A DNA stretch of 64,000 nt from Chthoniobacterales bacterium (GCA_035274845.1 DATENU010000019.1:1-64000); one strand, 5' to 3'. Positions 8,794 to 16,316 are shown, counted from the stretch's first letter. Program-made: numbers and translations. The notes: generated by a model from the sequence alone, not told the origin.

Positions 8794-9555
8794 ATGTTCC
8801 CTAAGAAAAAGCAGAAACGATCGACTCTTCCGACAGTTCGCCGGTTGGCTGGACAATCCATTCGGGATGAAAAAGAGCGGCTTACCGACAATCGCTTCGT
8901 ACCGTTTTATTATGCTACCGCATTTCTCTGGATTCTTTGGGGCTTGGATGAATTCAGATCGTGGGCTCACCAGCCACCCCAGCCGCGGCTAATGTTTTGC
9001 GTCGCGGTTGTAGCCACAGGAGTTTCTCTGATCGTTATTGGGCGCTTATTTAACGAGTTCCGCAGACTGAATCGCGGTGAGCGAGGAGAGTTGCATGTGG
9101 CGGAAGTCCTGGAGGGACTTCGCAGATTCGGTTACCAACCTTTTCATGATTTGAAGCGCGACGGATTCAATATCGATCACGTTGTTGTCGGCCCCGCTGG
9201 AGTCTTCGCCATCGAGACGAAATTCCGGAGTGGCGCGGGAGAGATTAGTTTCCGGAACGGCGAAGGACTGTTCGTCGATGGACGTCCGGAAGAAAACGAT
9301 TGTCTCAATCAGGCGGTTGCGAATGCCGCAGAAGTCCGCCGCATGATCAAACAAGATTGCAACGTCCATGAGTGGGTTGATGCCGTCCTCGTTTTCGTGG
9401 GGGATTGGCGAGTCCGAAACGAGTGGCAGACGACGAACGCGCGAGTAGTCACTGCCGATAGGCTCGTGCCGTATTTCGTCAGTCAACAGCCGCGGCTGAC
9501 TCGTCGCGAGATCGAGCTGATTGCGTCGCATCTGGGGCGCTCGGCGAAGAGCTGA
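8794..9555 (+). CDS. NERD-domain membrane protein
   Basis: 253 residues from the ATG at 8794; the frame is open from 8710, but that part is repeat-derived. After a basic start (MFPKKKQKRST) there are two membrane segments (FYYATAFLWILWGL and MFCVAVVATGVSLIVIGRLF), then a nuclease-related domain: GERGELHVAEVLEGL, the core DGFNIDHVVVGPAGVFAIETKFRSG with the D...E.K arrangement of the restriction-endonuclease-like fold, and QAVANAAEVRRMIKQD. NERD proteins are proposed to act on DNA; whether this one is an active nuclease is not shown. The C-terminal domain faces the cytoplasm if the two segments form a hairpin. Confidence 0.8.
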   Translation: MFPKKKQKRSTLPTVRRLAGQSIRDEKERLTDNRFVPFYYATAFLWILWGLDEFRSWAHQPPQPRLMFCVAVVATGVSLIVIGRLFNEFRRLNRGERGELHVAEVLEGLRRFGYQPFHDLKRDGFNIDHVVVGPAGVFAIETKFRSGAGEISFRNGEGLFVDGRPEENDCLNQAVANAAEVRRMIKQDCNVHEWVDAVLVFVGDWRVRNEWQTTNARVVTADRLVPYFVSQQPRLTRREIELIASHLGRSAKS

Positions 9556-9565
9556 TTTCGGCAGA

Positions 9566-9595
9566 GTGACATGTGACGGGTGACATGTGACGAGA
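9566..9595. repeat. Heptamer array NNGTGAC
   Basis: Four units GTGACAT, GTGACGG, GTGACAT, GTGACGA, starting 11 bp after the NERD stop. Reverse-complement partner of the array at 6904. Confidence 0.75.
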
Positions 9596-9648
9596 TCCTC
9601 CTTCGCTACGCTTCGGCGTTACAGGTGCGGGATCCGGGATACCAGTGG

Positions 9649-10008
9649 TCAAAGACGTTTGCGCCGTCTCGCCTGGTAGCGGCCAGGTTGCTCCCGCACC
9701 TCGCCCGCTTTGTCTGCCTTTGCGAGCGGCTCAAGCACCACACGCACCCGAGCGTGGAGGGCGGCGGCGACGCGGCGCAGCATACTGAGGGAATGGCCTT
9801 CGTATCCGGGCGACTCCAAACGGCTGACCTGCTGTTGGGTTGTCTTCAAACGACGCGCGAGTTCGGTTTGCGAAAGGCCAGCTTGCTCTCGCAAGGTGGA
9901 CAGTTGCAGGGCGATATCCCAGGCTTCGCCCGCTTCCTTGAAACGCGCCGCAAACTCCGGATCGCGGAGTTGCTCTTCGAGGAATCGATCAAAGTTGGTC
10001 TTGTTCAT
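9649..10008 (-). CDS. XRE-family HTH regulator, antitoxin-like
   Basis: 119 residues. The N-terminal part (FLEEQLRDPEFAARFKEAGEAWDIALQLSTLREQAGLSQTELARRLKTTQQQVSRLE) matches the layout of HigA-type antitoxins, with the helix-turn-helix at about residues 39-63 and a basic tail RYQARRRKRL. It lies 66 bp downstream of the ORF6N gene on the same strand. No HigB-type toxin is visible on either side, so calling it an antitoxin is only by family resemblance. It could equally be a stand-alone autorepressor. Confidence 0.8.
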   Translation of the reverse strand: MNKTNFDRFLEEQLRDPEFAARFKEAGEAWDIALQLSTLREQAGLSQTELARRLKTTQQQVSRLESPGYEGHSLSMLRRVAAALHARVRVVLEPLAKADKAGEVREQPGRYQARRRKRL

Positions 10009-10017
10009 AATGTCGTT

Positions 10018-10070
10018 CGCTGATGCGAGATGCAGGATACGAGATGCGTGGCGCGCGATGCGGGAGCGTG
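10018..10070. repeat. Short tandem words GATGCGA/GATACGA
   Basis: Irregular run of 7-8 bp words (GATGCGA, GATGCAG, GATACGA, GATGCGT, GATGCGG) filling the gap between the ORF6N and XRE genes. Similar in style to the GTCACNN arrays but with a different word. Confidence 0.5.
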
Positions 10071-10074
10071 TAGG

Positions 10075-10665
10075 CTATTTTTCGAGGCTAAAGCCGATCT
10101 GTTTCCTGGGTGGTTCTGGTGGCGGGGCGAGAAGCGGGCGCAGCTTCTGGAAGAGATCGCGCAAAGCGGCATCGTGGAGAAAGAGGGTGTTATCAATCTG
10201 GGCGAGCCGCTTCACAATGGTTGCATTCGTGGAAAGCTCGTCTCGCATCTTCACGAACGCGCGGATGACGAACACGCTCATCCGCACAGCGCGTTTGCTG
10301 TTCAGAATGTTCGCGGCTTGAAGGGCGCCGTGTTCGGTAAAGGCGTAGGGCCGATATTTGATATTCTGTCCCCGCTTCAAGGTCGCAATTTGCGACCTTG
10401 AACGCATACGTCCCTGAGGATCAATTGTTTGCGATGAACCGGTCGCAATTTGCGACCTCAAGCTGACCGCTTCTTCCGAGGTGAGCTGGAAGGCGAAATC
10501 CGCTGGAAATCGGTGGCGATTGCGGCGGAACTGCTCGTTGAGACGCTTGGTGGGAACGCCATAGAGTGCGGCGAGATCGGCATCGATAATAACGCGCACT
10601 CCGCGAATCTCGCGGATCGTGTCGTCGATCGCCTTATTCGAAAGCGTTAGTTGCTTGGAGGGCAC
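10075..10665 (-). CDS. ORF6N-domain DNA-binding protein
   Basis: About 196 residues from a GTG at 10665; the frame has no Met until far upstream inside another gene, so the start is uncertain. The ORF6N domain is clear: IREIRGVRVIIDADLAALYGVPTKRLNEQFRRNRHRFPADFAFQLTSEE, then LKRGQNIKYRPYAFTEHGALQAANILNS, then a helical tail. Such proteins are found in phages and bacterial accessory regions and are thought to bind DNA. Between the usual LRSQIAT and LKRGQ elements there is a duplicated RSQIAT with about 20 extra residues, encoded by a repeated 17-bp palindrome. Confidence 0.8.
   Translation of the reverse strand: MPSKQLTLSNKAIDDTIREIRGVRVIIDADLAALYGVPTKRLNEQFRRNRHRFPADFAFQLTSEEAVSLRSQIATGSSQTIDPQGRMRSRSQIATLKRGQNIKYRPYAFTEHGALQAANILNSKRAVRMSVFVIRAFVKMRDELSTNATIVKRLAQIDNTLFLHDAALRDLFQKLRPLLAPPPEPPRKQIGFSLEK
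10381..10457. repeat. Direct repeat of 17-bp palindrome inside ORF6N gene
   Basis: GGTCGCAATTTGCGACC occurs exactly at 10381-10397 and again at 10441-10457. Each copy encodes RSQIAT in the same frame, so the 60-bp spacing inserts 20 residues without breaking the gene. Confidence 0.85.
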
Positions 10666-10924
10666 AGGGGGAGACGCATTTTTGTTCTGGGGTCGCCAAA
10701 TATCCAGAGGAAACGGCGGGACTCGGGCTATTTTCGATTTGCGATTTGCGATTGCGGAAAGGGACCCGCGGCTTTTTCCCTTCGACTGGGGAGAGTCGAC
10801 GCTGCAACGACGGCCAGAGACCGCCGCTACAGGTCCGCCGAGAGGGCGGAGCCCGACCACCGCCGTGGCACCTCTCTTCGGTGTTCCCGATGCGATGCGG
10901 TCACAGTCTGTGACCGCATTTCGC
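10666..10924. repeat. Repeat-rich intergenic region with 25-bp perfect palindrome
   Basis: Contains pieces of the GTAGCGGCGGTCTC palindrome family (about 10800-10845) and a perfect palindrome at 10895-10919 (ATGCGGTCACAG-T-CTGTGACCGCAT) that ends a few bases after the stop of the 10925 gene. No credible ORF apart from possible alternative starts of the ORF6N gene. Confidence 0.55.
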
Positions 10925-11578
10925 TTAGCCCATACCGAGCGATTCCAGCGTCGGTTGGTCGACGGCGCCGGTCGTCTCGAGATTTTGGGCGGTCTGATAT
11001 GCGGCCAATGCTTCCTGGGTGAGCGGGCCAACCAGGCCATCCACTTCTCCCTTATATAAGCCCTGCTCTTGCAGGACGCTCTGAACATCGGCCACGATCT
11101 GGTCGAACGGTTTCGCGCTTTTGCCCACGTAAATGGGGCCGTCATATGGGTAATAGGCCGCGGTCTGATCGTAACCCCAGGCCGGATACCAATACCCGGC
11201 GTTCCAGTAGTACCAGCCACCACCGATCAGGACGACGTGTTTATGATTCGCGTTCCACCAGACCCGGTCGTGCCACTGAGGCCGATACGTCCGGTAGACT
11301 TCGTAACGGGGACCTTTCCAGTTGCTGGCCGCTGTGATCCGAAAGTCCTGGTTGAACGTTACGCCGACAATCGTTGAGCTCGGGGTCGCGCGAAAATTCA
11401 GGTGCCGGGGCGTGAAGACGGTCACGTTCTTGTCGACGTGAACCGAGGGCACCCGAGGCTTCGGCACCGTCACCGTGACTTTCGGTTTCTTGATCTGCGG
11501 GAACTGCGCTTGTCCCGTCTGGACGCTGGCGGCGAGCGTAAGGCAACAGCCAATCAATAGGGTGATGAATCTTTGCAT
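10925..11578 (-). CDS. Secreted peptidoglycan-binding-domain protein
   Basis: 217 residues from the ATG at 11578, supported by GAGGAACC just upstream; the longer frame to 11971 has no support. The signal peptide is MQRFITLLIGCCLTLAASVQTGQAQ. A Tyr/Trp-rich central region (HVVLIGGGWYYWNAGYWYPAWGYDQTAAYYPYDGP) precedes a C-terminal PG_binding_1-type domain of about 55 residues (VADVQSVLQEQGLYKGEVDGLVGPLTQEALAAYQTAQNLETTG). Probably an envelope protein that binds cell wall. A second secreted protein with the same domain is at 24247. Confidence 0.85.
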   Translation of the reverse strand: MQRFITLLIGCCLTLAASVQTGQAQFPQIKKPKVTVTVPKPRVPSVHVDKNVTVFTPRHLNFRATPSSTIVGVTFNQDFRITAASNWKGPRYEVYRTYRPQWHDRVWWNANHKHVVLIGGGWYYWNAGYWYPAWGYDQTAAYYPYDGPIYVGKSAKPFDQIVADVQSVLQEQGLYKGEVDGLVGPLTQEALAAYQTAQNLETTGAVDQPTLESLGMG

Positions 11579-12019
11579 TCTGGTTCCTCGGTTGATGTTG
11601 TGATTTCTCCGCGAGTATCCATGCCCGGGGCGGGTGACTTTTGAAAGGAGAAAACGACTCAGGGAATTTTCGAATTTCATTTTGGGCGTAAAGCCCCGTG
11701 GGGCCACGCCCTTTATGGGGATTGAGGGCGATTGAGGGCGAGGCGCAACGGAGTTGCGGGGACCTGCCTGCGTTTGCCTCCCGCCCGGCGGATCGGCTTG
11801 AATCGGAGGCAACCAAAGAGGTCGACGGTCAGAGACGGCCGCTACAGCAAAAATCGGAAAACGGGGCCCGAAAACGGCCCCCAGATTCCTGTTGCGCCCC
11901 GGGGGGAAGTAGCGCATCTTCCCCGTCCGCTCCGCGGGGGAGGCAACGGACTGGAAGTCCGTTCGCGGCACTGGCTTGAAGCCGGTGTTCCACTGATCAG
12001 ACGCGGGACCCGTTTACCT
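11579..12019. other. Intergenic region upstream of rpsB, palindromic repeats
   Basis: About 440 bp without a supported gene. It holds the 5' leader of the 10925 gene, a direct repeat of GATTGAGGGC near 11720-11740, a fragment of the GTAGC family (GACGGTCAGAGACGGCCGCTACAGC near 11823-11847), and short hairpins made of ACTGGAAGTCCGT and GGCTTGAAGCC near 11948-11982. The rpsB promoter must lie here, but I cannot point to it. No recognisable S2-leader autoregulatory structure was identified. Confidence 0.5.
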
Positions 12020-12751
12020 ATGGCAACAGCAGCAGAATTAATTCCTGAGCTTCTCGAAGCAGGGGTCCACTTTGGTCACCAGACCAAGCGTTGGAACCCG
12101 AAGATGAAGCCGTTCATTTTCGAAAAGCGGAACCAGATTTACATCATCAATCTCGATGAAACCGCGCGCCAGCTTCATCGCGCTACCGATTTTCTCCAGG
12201 ACGTCACCCGGCGCGGTGGGAAGATTTTGTTCGTCGGTTGCAAGAAACAGGCGCAGGAGGCGGTAAAGGAAGCCGCCACGGCCTGTGGACAGTTTTATGT
12301 CAATCAACGCTGGCTCGGCGGCACCCTCACCAATCTGGCCACGATCCGCAAGAGCATCGGACGTTTGAAATTTATCGAGCAGATCGAGGAGTCGCCTGAT
12401 TACAAGAAAATGGGCAAACAGGAGCTGGCGGCGCTCGGCCGTGAAGCGGCGAAGCTACGGCGTAATCTGGATGGAATCCTGGAAATGTCCGCGTTGCCGG
12501 ACGCGATGGTCGTGATCGATACGACCCGGGAAGCGAACGCCGTCCTCGAAGCGCGCCGCCTGGGAATCCCCACCGTCGCGATCGTCGATACGAACGCGGA
12601 CCCTGAAATCATCGACTATCCGATTGCCGGTAACGACGATGCGATCCGCGCGATCCGCGTAATGCTGCAGAAGCTGGTGGACGCGATCGTTTCGGCGGGC
12701 GCCGATGCCCGCGCGCGCGAGCAGCTGGAGATGGCCGGAGTCTCTGCTTAG
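12020..12751 (+). CDS. rpsB: 30S ribosomal protein S2
   Basis: 243 residues, normal size. Starts MATAAELIPELLEAGVHFGHQTKRWNPKMKPFIFEKRNQIYIINL, the classic S2 N-terminus. It continues with KILFVGCKKQAQEAV, FYVNQRWLGGTLTN, PDAMVVIDTTREANAVLEARRLGIPTVAIVDTNADPEIIDYPIAGNDDAIRAI. The frame is open upstream to 11732, but that is repeat DNA. Forms the usual pair with tsf, separated here by a 95-bp hairpin-bearing gap. Confidence 0.98.
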   Translation: MATAAELIPELLEAGVHFGHQTKRWNPKMKPFIFEKRNQIYIINLDETARQLHRATDFLQDVTRRGGKILFVGCKKQAQEAVKEAATACGQFYVNQRWLGGTLTNLATIRKSIGRLKFIEQIEESPDYKKMGKQELAALGREAAKLRRNLDGILEMSALPDAMVVIDTTREANAVLEARRLGIPTVAIVDTNADPEIIDYPIAGNDDAIRAIRVMLQKLVDAIVSAGADARAREQLEMAGVSA

Positions 12752-12772
12752 CGGAGACAGTTGAGCCTCGTT

Positions 12773-12828
12773 AGTTGCGAGTTGAGAGACTCCAACGAGC
12801 GACTCGGCTTTTCTCTCAACTCTCAACT
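12773..12828. repeat. Inverted repeat with GTTGAGA words between rpsB and tsf
   Basis: Left arm 12773-12790 (AGTTGCGAGTTGAGAGAC) pairs with 12812-12828 (TCTCTCAACTCTCAACT). A further CTCTCAACT word at 12834-12842 lies just before the tsf ATG. The element occupies the place where a tsf ribosome-binding site would be expected. Confidence 0.75.
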
Positions 12829-12846
12829 ACAAACTCTCAACTTCTT

Positions 12847-13488
12847 ATGGAAATCGATCCCAAGCTCGTCAGGCAACTGCGAGACAAAACCAACGCCGGC
12901 ATCATGGATTGCAAGCGGGCGCTGGCTGAGGCGGGCGGCGATTTGGAGAAAGCCGAGGCAGCTTTGCGCACCAAAGGCATCGCCAGTGCGGGGAAAAAGG
13001 CTTCGCGCGCGACCAAGGAAGGGATTGTCGCGGCCTACATCCATTTGCAGGGCAAAGTGGGCGTGCTCGTCGAGGTGAATTGCGAGACCGATTTCGTAGC
13101 GAAGAACGAGAAGTTTCGCGAGTTCGTGAAGGACATCACCCTCCATATCGCGGCGGCCCATCCGCTTTACGTTAATCGTGAGGACGTGCCGGCGAAGCTG
13201 GTCGACTCCGAACGGGCGATTTACGAGGGTCAGGTGAAGGGCAAGCCGGCGAACGTGATGGACAAGATTGTCGGCGGCAAGCTCGACAAGTTTTACAGCA
13301 CAGTTTGCCTGGTGGAGCAGGGGTTCATCAAGAACCCGGACCAGACCGTCAGGGAACTGATCGCGACGAAGATCGCCGAGCTCGGCGAGAATATCGTGAT
13401 CCGGCGTTTTACGCGCTATCTGGTGGGCGAACCCCTGGAAGTGGAAGCGGCGCCGCCGGCCGAGCAAGCTCAGCAGGAAGCGGCGTAA
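12847..13488 (+). CDS. tsf: Elongation factor Ts
   Basis: 213 residues, of the short type. It starts MEIDPKLVRQLRDKTNAGIMDCKRALAEAGGDLEKAEAALRTKG, the UBA-like domain followed by the TDFVAKNEKFREFV motif (CETDFVAKNE) that contacts EF-Tu. The C-terminal part retains one longer core domain (LDKFYSTVCLVEQGFIKNPDQTVREL). Catalyses GDP release from EF-Tu. The ATG is preceded by CTCAACTTCTT, which is part of a repeat and contains no Shine-Dalgarno. Confidence 0.97.
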   Translation: MEIDPKLVRQLRDKTNAGIMDCKRALAEAGGDLEKAEAALRTKGIASAGKKASRATKEGIVAAYIHLQGKVGVLVEVNCETDFVAKNEKFREFVKDITLHIAAAHPLYVNREDVPAKLVDSERAIYEGQVKGKPANVMDKIVGGKLDKFYSTVCLVEQGFIKNPDQTVRELIATKIAELGENIVIRRFTRYLVGEPLEVEAAPPAEQAQQEAA

Positions 13489-13545
13489 GGCCGGAGATTT
13501 CGAAATCCGAATTTCGAAGAGTTCGAAATTCGACTAAAAAAAATA

Positions 13546-13566
13546 CACCCGGCTGGGTGCCTTTTT
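13546..13566 (+). terminator. Rho-independent terminator after tsf
   Basis: Stem CACCC-GGCT-GGGTG at 13546-13559 followed by CCTTTTT, with an A-run before the stem; 58 bp after the tsf stop. An AT-rich set of TTCGAAAT words precedes it at 13497-13532. Confidence 0.75.
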
Positions 13567-13662
13567 ACGTTTTCTCTTTGTGCCGGTTTTCCATCGAAAA
13601 CCGCGCGGGGTGCCGAGGGATTTCCCGGCCCTTCAAACATCAACCCGAAGGAGAAAATATTT

Positions 13663-14211
13663 ATGAGCATGGATTCATTGAAAGATTTGTACTTGGACGA
13701 ACTGAAAGATCTCTATAACGCCGAGAACCAGCTGCTGAAGGCGCTGCCGAAGATGGCCAAGAAAGCGTCGGCGCCGGAGCTGAAGCGCGCGTTTCAGGAC
13801 CATCTGGCGCAGACTGAGGGTCACGTCGACCGGCTCGCGAAGATTTTCAAGGGGATGGGCGAGAAGCCGACCGGCAAAACGTGTAAGGCCATGAAAGGTC
13901 TGATCGAAGAGGGCAAGGAGATCATCGAGGAGGACGGCGATGGTTCTGTGCTCGATGCGGCCCTCATCGGCGCGGCGCAACGGGTGGAGCATTATGAGAT
14001 CGCCGGCTACGGGGTGGTCCGGACTTTCGCGTCGCTCCTGGGCGAAGACGATGCCATGCAGACGTTGCAGCGAACGCTCAACGAAGAAGCTGAAACGGAC
14101 AAGAAGCTGACGAAGCTCGCCGAATCGGTCATCAACGTCGAGGCGAGCGAGGCCGAAGAAAACGGCGAAAAGCCGAAACGCAAAGCGAAGAAATCCAGCA
14201 AACGGAAATAG
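13663..14211 (+). CDS. DUF892/YciE-type ferritin-like protein
   Basis: 182 residues. Starts MSMDSLKDLYLDELKDLYNAENQLLKALPKMAKKA, then EGHVDRLAKIF, RVEHYEIAGYGVVRTFASLLGEDDAMQTLQRTLNEEAETDKKLTKLAESVIN. Glu and His residues placed on four helices (E24, H47, E51, H/E in RVEHYE, E in EEAETD) fit a di-metal ferritin-like site. Family members are linked to stress response. A Lys-rich tail (KPKRKAKKSSKRK) is an extra. GGAGAAA lies upstream of the ATG. A paralogue is at 39311. Confidence 0.92.
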   Translation: MSMDSLKDLYLDELKDLYNAENQLLKALPKMAKKASAPELKRAFQDHLAQTEGHVDRLAKIFKGMGEKPTGKTCKAMKGLIEEGKEIIEEDGDGSVLDAALIGAAQRVEHYEIAGYGVVRTFASLLGEDDAMQTLQRTLNEEAETDKKLTKLAESVINVEASEAEENGEKPKRKAKKSSKRK

Positions 14212-14503
14212 TTTTAGGGTGCGCTGTCGCCAGCGCATCCGGATGGTCCGCTGATGACAGCGGACGCTACAACATCGCCACCATAGTCCGCGGGACTGTG
14301 GTGGCGATTTCGTTGGTGGATCGCGCGCTACGTCGCGCGATTTTTGACGCATCGAAACTTTTCCGACGGCGACTTTACACAGCGACGGTGCACTCATCGA
14401 GCGACTTAGCGCTCGATCCACCTCGCGCGGATGACACGGATAAGAAATGCATCTGTAATCCATCCGTGAAATCCGCGTAATCCGCGGTTAACTTCGGATC
14501 TCC
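14212..14503. repeat. Cluster of palindromic repeats between DUF892 and ligD
   Basis: Holds several hairpins: GCGCTGTCGCCAGCGC near 14222, a pair around CCACCATAGTCCGCGGGACTGTGGTGG near 14278-14302, and the GGTGGATCG...CGATCCACC element (14313-14422) seen again at 26326 and 57800. Then ATCCGCGTAATCCGCGG words before ligD. No coding signal. Confidence 0.6.
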
Positions 14504-16240
14504 ATGGGACTGACCGAATACAAAAAGAAGCGGGATTTCAAAGTCACGGCTGAGCCGAGCGGCAAGCCATTGCCGAAGTTGGTGAAGGGTGCGTGCCGGT
14601 TCGTGATCCAAAAACATGACGCCAGCCGGTTGCACTACGATTTCCGGCTCGAAATGGAGGGCGTCCTGAAGTCCTGGGCGGTGCCGAAGGGCCTTCCCTG
14701 GGAAAAGGCCGAGAAACATCTCGCGGTGGAGGTCGAGGACCATCCGGTCGAATACGCGACCTTCGAGGGAATTATTCCGCAGGGCCAATATGGCGGCGGG
14801 ACCGTGATGGTGTGGGACGAGGGCCAGTATCATGTCTACGGGGAGGAGCCTTTGAAAGCGCTTCGAAACGGACGGATGCACATGGTTCTGGATGGTGAAA
14901 AGGCCAGGGGAGAATGGTCGCTGATCCGAACCCGGATGGAGGCCGGCAAGCCGCAGTGGCTGCTTTTGAAAAGTGGGCAGAGCGTGCGGCCGATCTCGAA
15001 GAAGCGCGACGATCAGTCGGTGAAAACCGGACGAACGATGGCCCAGATTGCGGCCCAGAAAGATGCCGAGTGGCAATCGAATCGGAAGGAGGATTCGAAA
15101 ACGAGCTTCAAAGCCCGGGTAAAAGCGGCGCTTAAAAAAAAAGCCAAAGAAGAACCAGCAGCGGGCGAAAATAAGATTGTAGGGCAGGCGCATCGCCTGC
15201 CGAACGAGAAGGGAGGCAACCGGAGCGGTCGCCCTACAAAACTTCTAGCGAAACTGCCCAGGGCGAAGCCGCGATTCATCGACCCGATGAAAGCGCGGTT
15301 GGTGGATTCGCCGCCGGGCTCCGGCGACTGGAGTTACGAACTGAAATTCGATGGCTTTCGTGTCTGCGCGGTGAAGGAGGGCAGGAAGATCAGTTTGATT
15401 TCGCGCAACGGGAACGAGATGCGGACACGCTTCCCTGAGATCGCCGAAGCGCTCCAGGACTTTCCGGCAGAAGAATGCGTGATGGACGGTGAGGTGGTGG
15501 CGCTCGACGAGAAGGGGCGATCATCGTTCCAATTGCTTCAGGCGCTCGAGATGGAAGGACGCAAAACGCCGATCCGCTTCTATGCCTTCGACCTGATGCA
15601 ACTGAACGGCCGATCGCTGACCGCGCTGCCGCTCACCGCCCGAAAGGAGTTGCTGGCGCGCATTTGCGCCGAGGTCAGCGATCCGGTTCGCTATTCCGGC
15701 GAGATCAGCGGCGACGCCGAGGCGCTGTTAAGCGAACTGGGACGGCTCGGTTTGGAAGGTTTGATCGGCAAGCTGCGCAATTCCACTTACGAACCCGGAA
15801 GTCGCAGCGGCGCGTGGATCAAGCTGAAGGTCTTAAACGAACAGGAGTTCGTCATCGGGGGATTCACGCCGCCCCAGGGAGCGCGAAAACATTTTGGCGC
15901 GCTCTTGGTCGGTTATTACGAGGGCAAGAAACTGCTGTTTGCCGGGAAAGTGGGGACAGGGTTCGACACGAAGTTGCTCGCCGCGCTCCACAAGAAATTG
16001 ACCGGCGAGAAACGTGACGATTGCCCGTTCGCCGATCTGCCGTCGAAACAGGGCGGGCAATGGGTCCAGGGCATCACGCCATCCATGATGCGAAAGATTG
16101 ATTGGGTGAATCCGGTCTTCGTTTGCCAGGTGAAGTTCGCCGAATGGACACGGGACGGAAAGCTGCGCCAGCCGGTTTTCCTCGGAATACGCGAAGACAA
16201 GAAGCCGCGGGAGGTGGTGCGGGAGGGGCCGTCTGGGTAG
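14504..16240 (+). CDS. ligD: ATP-dependent DNA ligase LigD (3'-phosphoesterase + ligase domains)
   Basis: 578 residues. Residues about 30-155 are the 3'-phosphoesterase domain with the metal-binding signature HDASRLHYDFRLE. Residues about 255-450 are the adenylyltransferase with catalytic Lys in ELKFDGFR (about K281), then DGEVVALDEKGRSSF, EGLIGK and WIKLK. The rest is the OB fold. No polymerase/primase domain is present, which is a known LigD architecture in some bacteria. Acts in end joining, normally with Ku; no ku gene is seen here. The interdomain linker contains a 20-residue stretch (IVGQAHRLPNEKGGNRSGRP) encoded by an inserted palindromic element, and the stop codon lies in a second element. 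Confidence 0.95.
   Translation: MGLTEYKKKRDFKVTAEPSGKPLPKLVKGACRFVIQKHDASRLHYDFRLEMEGVLKSWAVPKGLPWEKAEKHLAVEVEDHPVEYATFEGIIPQGQYGGGTVMVWDEGQYHVYGEEPLKALRNGRMHMVLDGEKARGEWSLIRTRMEAGKPQWLLLKSGQSVRPISKKRDDQSVKTGRTMAQIAAQKDAEWQSNRKEDSKTSFKARVKAALKKKAKEEPAAGENKIVGQAHRLPNEKGGNRSGRPTKLLAKLPRAKPRFIDPMKARLVDSPPGSGDWSYELKFDGFRVCAVKEGRKISLISRNGNEMRTRFPEIAEALQDFPAEECVMDGEVVALDEKGRSSFQLLQALEMEGRKTPIRFYAFDLMQLNGRSLTALPLTARKELLARICAEVSDPVRYSGEISGDAEALLSELGRLGLEGLIGKLRNSTYEPGSRSGAWIKLKVLNEQEFVIGGFTPPQGARKHFGALLVGYYEGKKLLFAGKVGTGFDTKLLAALHKKLTGEKRDDCPFADLPSKQGGQWVQGITPSMMRKIDWVNPVFVCQVKFAEWTRDGKLRQPVFLGIREDKKPREVVREGPSG
15178..15238. repeat. Palindromic element inserted in frame in ligD
   Basis: 61 bp with 8-bp terminal inverted repeats TGTAGGGC (15178-15185) and GCCCTACA (15231-15238) and an inner palindrome GGCAGGCGCATCGCCTGCC (15183-15201). 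It sits between the phosphoesterase and ligase domains and keeps the frame open. Confidence 0.8.
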
Positions 16241-16316
16241 GGATGGCGCGCTGCGCCGTCCGATTCGGGAAAGTTTTAGGGGGCGTTCCGCGGACGCCGC
16301 AGCGCGGCGTCCCTAC
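16237..16316. repeat. Palindromic element supplying the ligD stop
   Basis: Ends are GTAGGGA (16237-16243) and TCCCTAC (16310-16316), with inner complementary blocks GCGCGCTGCGCCGTCC and GGACGCCGCAGCGCGGC. The TAG of the left terminus is the ligD stop codon (16238-16240). Confidence 0.75.

Noticed and set aside
10075-11223. 382-codon reading of the ORF6N frame from a far upstream Met
   Set aside because: The first half overlaps the peptidoglycan-binding protein and repeats and has no protein-like pattern; only the ORF6N part is coding.
11732-12019. 96-residue N-terminal extension of S2
   Set aside because: Translated repeat DNA; the S2 family begins at the ATG at 12020.
14504-16240. Non-homologous end-joining operon with ku
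   Set aside because: No Ku-like gene lies within the neighbouring genes; only LigD is present here.
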